From the NCBI GenBank assembly GCA_030836725.1, contig JAUPLV010000085.1, positions 1-9,033 on the forward strand: DNA of 9,033 nucleotides, written 5' to 3'. The notes under the pieces are model-generated. The model had not been told where the DNA came from. It was given only the letters and a program-made list of their open reading frames with translations, and did not search any database. Below, in pieces: positions 6,795 to 9,033 of this stretch. A program made the translations under genes and the position numbers. Source of the DNA: Pseudomonadota bacterium. GTDB taxonomy: Bacteria; Pseudomonadota; Gammaproteobacteria; Burkholderiales; Thiobacillaceae. Each line of letters starts with the position of its first letter. The stretch's first letter is position 1.

Positions 6795-6970
6795 CCGTCA
6801 TTTCCACCAGGGCTACGCAGATTTATTCGCCATCGCGTGGAGCGAAGCGACGTGGCGATCCAGAAATGCCCGGTTAATCAATGCACTGGATTGCCCCACA
6901 AGGGGACTCCGCCTTGTTATGGGCTAAAGCCCATGCAAGATCGTATGCCGCGCTGTGCGCGCAATGACGG
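6795..6970. repeat. Intergenic repeat with inverted ends
   Basis: The stretch opens with CCGTCATT (6795-6802) and closes with its exact reverse complement AATGACGG (6963-6970). Inside, GTGGCGATCCAG (6852-6863) is mirrored by CTGGATTGCCCCAC (6886-6899), and GAGCGAAGCG-type text is present. Such phrases (CGTCATT, GAGCGAAGCG, ATCCAG) recur in dispersed intergenic repeats of many proteobacteria, so this is probably a non-coding repeat unit. It fills most of the 326-bp gap after yheS. The rest of that gap, 6971-7104, shows no gene or clear signal. Copy number cannot be seen from one window. Confidence 0.5.
6898..6934. other. Two tandem hairpins downstream of yheS
   Basis: ACAAGG (6898-6903) pairs with CCTTGT (6912-6917), and ATGGGCT (6919-6925) pairs with AGCCCAT (6928-6934). 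They lie inside the 176-bp repeat. Neither has a following T-run, so Rho-independent termination is not supported. They could stabilise the 3' end of the yheS transcript. Confidence 0.35.
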
Positions 6971-7104
6971 CCATATCGAATTAATCAGTGTCACCCTGGC
7001 GCATCCGCTATCTGCTGTGACGCCGAAGAGGGCGAGCCGGGTTTGGCCCGGAGTGAAATGGGGTGGCGGCTCGAAGGGGGACGCATCCGGCCTTCGGTTG
7101 ATCG

Positions 7105-7291
7105 ATGAGCGGCGCTGGCGAAATGACTCTGCGCGAGCTTACCCGCTGGCTGGCGCGCGACGTCAAATCCGTGCACCGCGACGTGCATGCCCTGCTGGAA
7201 ACCGGCCTGCTGGAAAAAAACCGAGAGCGGAAAAGTCGTAAGCCCATTCGACATGGTGCGCGTCGATTTCACGCTGGCGCAGGCGGCTTAG
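7105..7291 (+). pseudogene. Remnant of an HVO_A0114/MarR-like HTH regulator, truncated and frameshifted
   Basis: The reading from ATG 7105 gives an HTH segment (MTLRELTRWLARDVKSVHRD, then VHALLETGLLEK) typical of the C-terminal half of HVO_A0114-type DNA-binding proteins, which are often paired with TumE-like (DUF6516) toxins as antitoxin or regulator. In the A7 run at 7207-7213 the frame changes. Reading one base further on gives the expected family tail (TESGKVVSPFDMVRVDFTLA) ending in TAG at 7289-7291, while the original frame runs into unrelated sequence. The N-terminal half of the family (about 50-60 residues) is missing, because the frame before 7105 has a stop and no likeness. No toxin partner is seen. 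A sequencing error in the A-run could explain the shift, but not the missing first half. Confidence 0.6.
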
Positions 7292-7335
7292 AACCTGTTT
7301 GGGTTTTTGTGGTGCCGATGCAGTCGGCGGCTTGC

Positions 7336-7503
7336 CTAGCAGCCTGTCGGACTTGAAGGAAATCGGCTGCAAATCCGCCTGGCCGGTCCATATTTCGCCG
7401 CTTTTTTGGGCAATAGAACAACTATTGCCCGGCAAAACCGTCAAAATCTGACCTCGCCCAGCCGAATTTTCGCTTCGATTCTTCAAGGCCGACAGGCTGC
7501 TAG
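7336..7503. mobile_element. MITE-like element with 23-bp terminal inverted repeats
   Basis: The 23 bases at 7336-7358 (starting CTAGCAGCCTGTCGG) and 7481-7503 (ending CCGACAGGCTGCTAG) are inverted copies with one mismatch. Weaker mirror similarity continues inward, so the whole 168 bp is an imperfect palindrome with a perfect hairpin at its centre. Both ends carry CTAG, either part of the repeat or a 4-bp target duplication. No transposase frame fits inside. This is the form of a non-autonomous element moved in trans by a full-length relative. It sits between the broken HTH gene and the toxin-antitoxin promoter region, about 100 bp before the antitoxin start. The parent IS family is not assigned. 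Confidence 0.65.
7408..7430. other. Central hairpin of the MITE-like element
   Basis: GGGCAATAG (7408-7416) pairs perfectly with CTATTGCCC (7422-7430) around a 5-nt loop, AACAA. A T6 run precedes it and A-rich sequence follows, so on neither strand is the stem followed by a U-tract, which argues against a terminator. It is near the midpoint of the 168-bp element. Confidence 0.55.
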
Positions 7504-7566
7504 TCCTGCGGCCATCGATTATCAATTTTCGATCTTGGCCCCTGATGTTTGGCGCGGCACCTGGGA

Positions 7567-7572
7567 TAGAAT
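7567..7572 (+). promoter_or_regulatory. Candidate -10 of the toxin-antitoxin operon
   Basis: TAGAAT matches the -10 consensus at five of six positions and lies 31 bp before the antitoxin start. No convincing -35 is present at 16-19 bp upstream. RHH antitoxins normally repress their own promoter by binding nearby; I see no obvious operator palindrome here. Confidence 0.35.
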
Positions 7573-7603
7573 CAGTGGCGTCCACTTTCGACAAGGGGCT
7601 GCC

Positions 7604-7840
7604 ATGCTGACCGTTTCGCTGACCGATACGCTTGAATCCGCCGTGATTGCTGCCGCACATCGTGCGGGCATGACGGTCGACGATTACGTGGCTGCCGTAT
7701 GCGCGGACGCGCTGTCGCTCGAAATCGACCGTGCCCGGCTGGATTCGTATCTCGCCGGCACGCCGGCCGTGCCACACGATACGGCGCAGGCCTGGCTGTC
7801 TGATTTGGCGGCGGGCCAGCGTACCGAATGCCCGCGCTGA
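7604..7840 (+). CDS. RHH-type antitoxin of a type II toxin-antitoxin pair
   Basis: A 78-residue protein. The N-terminal part (LTVSLTDTLESAVIAAAHRA, then GMTVDDYVAAVCADAL) has the strand-helix-helix pattern of ribbon-helix-helix DNA-binding antitoxins (CopG/ParD-like). The C-terminal part (about 45-72, RLDSYLAGTPAVPHDTAQAW) is the segment expected to wrap and neutralise the toxin. The frame is open further upstream into the MITE-like element (GTG-type start at 7406), but ATG 7604 is chosen because AAGGGG lies 6-7 nt before it and the RHH strand starts there. Its end overlaps the toxin gene by 13 bp, in a different frame, so the two are translated together. Expected roles: autorepression and toxin neutralisation in the cytoplasm. 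Confidence 0.82.
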   Translation: MLTVSLTDTLESAVIAAAHRAGMTVDDYVAAVCADALSLEIDRARLDSYLAGTPAVPHDTAQAWLSDLAAGQRTECPR

Positions 7841-8112
7841 TCTGGCACCCGGATGCGCTTGACGACGTTGCTAGGCTCTATGATTTTCTGGCCCCCGTCA
7901 GTCCGTCTGTCGCGCAACACGCTGCCCGCGTGATCAAGACGGCCGCCGACAGGATCGCAGACAATCCGCACATAGGATTACCGCTCGCCGAGTTCAGGGA
8001 ATGGCCCGAGCGGTTCGGGCGTGGCGCTTATGTTCTCCGGTATCACATCTTGACCAGCGGCGACGTGCTGATTACCCGTGTCTGGCACAGTCGCGAACTT
8101 CGCCAGGGCTGA
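7828..8112 (+). CDS. RelE/ParE-superfamily toxin
   Basis: A 94-residue protein with the ParE-like layout: N-terminal strand and helix (LIWHPDALDDVARLYDFLA), a second helix (AQHAARVIKTAADRIADNP), then the motif for antiparallel strands (GLPLAEFREWPERFGRGAYVLRY) ending in the conserved VWHSRELR. ParE toxins poison DNA gyrase, while RelE relatives cleave mRNA on the ribosome. The ending and helix pattern favour ParE, but the target is not proven. It appears full length and intact. It has no ribosome site of its own; ATG 7828 lies within the antitoxin gene, so coupling to antitoxin translation is likely, as is typical for these modules. Confidence 0.85.
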   Translation: MPALIWHPDALDDVARLYDFLAPVSPSVAQHAARVIKTAADRIADNPHIGLPLAEFREWPERFGRGAYVLRYHILTSGDVLITRVWHSRELRQG

Positions 8113-8302
8113 CGCATTCCCCGGACGGGTTCGGTCTGCATGACATCCTCCGCATCACGCTTCGGGGTCACGACACTTCGATGTTTGCATTGCAACATTT
8201 CTGTTCTGATGGTTTTGGGTGATATTGTTTTGCAAGACCCCGATGCTCCACGGCAGATCTTTGTGACGTTCCCTCGGTTTTTCGTCTTCCAACGAGCGGG
8301 TT
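8113..8302. other. AT-richer intergenic stretch between toxin gene and IS remnant
   Basis: No gene with a start signal or family likeness is seen on either strand. It probably includes the outer end of the IS3-type element, whose transposase stop is at 8303-8305, but I could not identify the terminal repeat because the matching other end has been lost. Base composition is visibly lower in GC than the flanking core genes. Confidence 0.35.
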
Positions 8303-8491
8303 TCATGCTACCTGCTTTTCCATCTGCTGAGCGGCCAGCCAGTTCTGCAAGAACAGTGCGGGCGACTTGTAGCCCAGCGTCGAGTGCAGCCGTTGCCGGT
8401 TGTAAAACACTTCAATATACCCGAAAGCCGTCGCCGTCATTTCCTCGCGCGTCGCAAAACGCCGGCCATGCACCCGCTCGTTCTTGAAACT
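8303..8491 (-). pseudogene. 3' remnant of an IS3-family transposase (OrfB)
   Basis: Only the last 62 residues remain, from SFKNERVHGRRFATREEM through AFGYIEVFYNRQRLHSTLGY to the stop at 8303-8305. This is the well-known C-terminal end of IS3-type integrase-core transposases (rve domain tail). The likeness begins at about the catalytic glutamate region of the DDE triad, so both aspartates and the rest of the active site are gone and the remnant cannot be active. The frame stays open to 8617 upstream, but that part is unrelated repeat sequence. The break falls near 8491-8507, where TTTTCGGG occurs twice in tandem. Confidence 0.82.
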
Positions 8492-8538
8492 GTTTTCGGG
8501 TTTTCGGGGATGAGCGGGGTCGCCTTTCTTGGGCAACG

Positions 8539-8560
8539 TTCTTTTGTCTCGCCAAAAGAA
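8539..8560. repeat. Palindromic dispersed-type repeat core
   Basis: TTCTTTTG (8539-8546) pairs with CAAAAGAA (8553-8560) around TCTCGC. The wider phrase (CTTTCTT ... CTTTTG ... CCAAAAGAAAGTGG) resembles an intergenic palindrome that recurs in many beta- and gammaproteobacterial genomes; that is from memory and not checked. It joins the IS remnant to the glyQ upstream region. Confidence 0.4.
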
Positions 8561-8652
8561 AGTGGCTAACCACCGGGCTACCCCCGGCCAACAGTTGGCA
8601 GCGCAGCACCATCCCAACTTTCAACCAGCAACGAAACCCCCTCCAACCACGT

Positions 8653-8658
8653 TAAAAT
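8653..8658 (+). promoter_or_regulatory. Candidate -10 of glyQ
   Basis: TAAAAT matches TATAAT at five of six positions and lies 30 bp before the GTG start, giving a leader of roughly 23 nt. No clear -35 is seen at normal spacing. If correct, glyQ keeps its own promoter independent of the mobile debris upstream. Confidence 0.4.
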
Positions 8659-8688
8659 GCCGCTTTCCCGAAAAGCCGCTGATCCGCT

Positions 8689-9033
8689 GTGAAACCTACC
8701 TTTCAGGACATCATCCTCACCCTGCAACGCTACTGGGGAGAGCGCGGCTGCGCGCTGTTGCAGCCCTACGACATGGAAGTCGGCGCCGGTACCTCGCATA
8801 CCGCGACCTTTTTGCGCGCGCTCGGGCCCGAGCCGTGGAAGGCGGCCTATGTGCAGCCGAGCCGCCGGCCCAAGGATGGGCGCTACGGCGACAACCCCAA
8901 CCGCCTGCAGCATTACTACCAGTTCCAGGTGGTGCTGAAGCCGGCGCCGGCGGACATTCTTGAACTCTATCTTGGCTCGCTCGAAGCGCTGGGATTCGAT
9001 CTGAAAAAGAACGACGTGCGCTTCGTCGAGGAC
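8689..9033 (+). CDS. glyQ: Glycyl-tRNA synthetase alpha subunit, 3' end outside the window
   Basis: The first 115 codons of an enzyme of about 300 residues. GlyQ is the catalytic alpha chain of the alpha2-beta2-type bacterial glycyl-tRNA synthetase, which charges tRNA-Gly with glycine using ATP; glyS for the beta chain would be expected to follow. Recognition rests on near-identical family motifs: TFQDIILTLQRYWGERGC, QPYDMEVGAGTSH, LGPEPWKAAYVQPSRRP, DGRYGDNPNRLQHYYQFQV and LYLGSLEALG. The GTG at 8689 is the start because an in-frame TGA lies only 9 bp upstream (8680-8682) and the product lines up with the family N-terminus. No clear Shine-Dalgarno sequence is present. The frame is intact to the right edge. 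Confidence 0.95.
   Translation, partial: MKPTFQDIILTLQRYWGERGCALLQPYDMEVGAGTSHTATFLRALGPEPWKAAYVQPSRRPKDGRYGDNPNRLQHYYQFQVVLKPAPADILELYLGSLEALGFDLKKNDVRFVED

Noticed and set aside
7408..7430. Central MITE hairpin as a terminator
   Set aside because: On each strand the stem is followed by A-rich or mixed sequence rather than a U-tract; the T-run precedes the stem on the plus strand.
7406..7603. Longer antitoxin starting inside the MITE-like element
   Set aside because: The added 66 residues have no family likeness and no ribosome site, whereas ATG 7604 has AAGGGG at proper spacing and starts the RHH strand.
1..9033. CRISPR array, tRNA, rRNA or a complete phage-defence system
   Set aside because: No regularly spaced direct repeats, cloverleaf or rRNA-like stretches, and no nuclease, helicase or other effector gene apart from the small toxin.

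Overview
The window looks like a chromosomal segment from a GC-rich Gram-negative proteobacterium, most likely a betaproteobacterium. The support is an EnvZ/OmpR-type two-component pair, a YheS-type ABC-F ATPase, the separate alpha chain of the bacterial (alpha-beta) glycyl-tRNA synthetase, and Sec-exported glycine-zipper proteins. No genus can be named from the sequence alone.

Layout, left to right. (1) 2-1453, plus strand: a WYL-domain transcriptional regulator whose reading frame is open through the left edge, so its true start is probably outside. (2) 1654-2564, minus strand: two closely spaced genes for exported proteins, a small highly charged one (2268-2564) and a glycine-zipper protein (1654-2232). 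(3) 2719-4715, plus strand: a response regulator and a histidine kinase overlapping by 4 bp, transcribed divergently from the exported-protein pair. The shared 154-bp gap holds a close match to the binding box described for E. coli RstA, plus a second weaker copy in the opposite orientation. (4) 4829-6778, plus strand: yheS, with its own likely promoter and a strong GC hairpin in the leader. (5) 6779-8688: an accessory patch between two core genes. It contains a 176-bp repeat with inverted ends, a broken HTH gene, a 168-bp MITE-like element with a central hairpin, a two-gene RHH antitoxin/ParE-like toxin module, a 3' remnant of an IS3-type transposase, and a dispersed-type palindrome. (6) 8689 to the right edge: the first 115 codons of glyQ.

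How the genes may work together: the kinase (two membrane segments around a periplasmic sensor region) should phosphorylate the OmpR-like regulator at Asp54. The RstA-like box is placed to control both its own operon and the divergent envelope-protein pair. That gives a compact proposed circuit, envelope signal to kinase to regulator to exported proteins, which is the most interesting hypothesis here. The toxin-antitoxin module and the repeat and IS debris are independent passengers between yheS and glyQ. No CRISPR array, tRNA or rRNA was seen. No complete new defence system is visible, although the WYL regulator at the left edge is of a type often found beside such systems.
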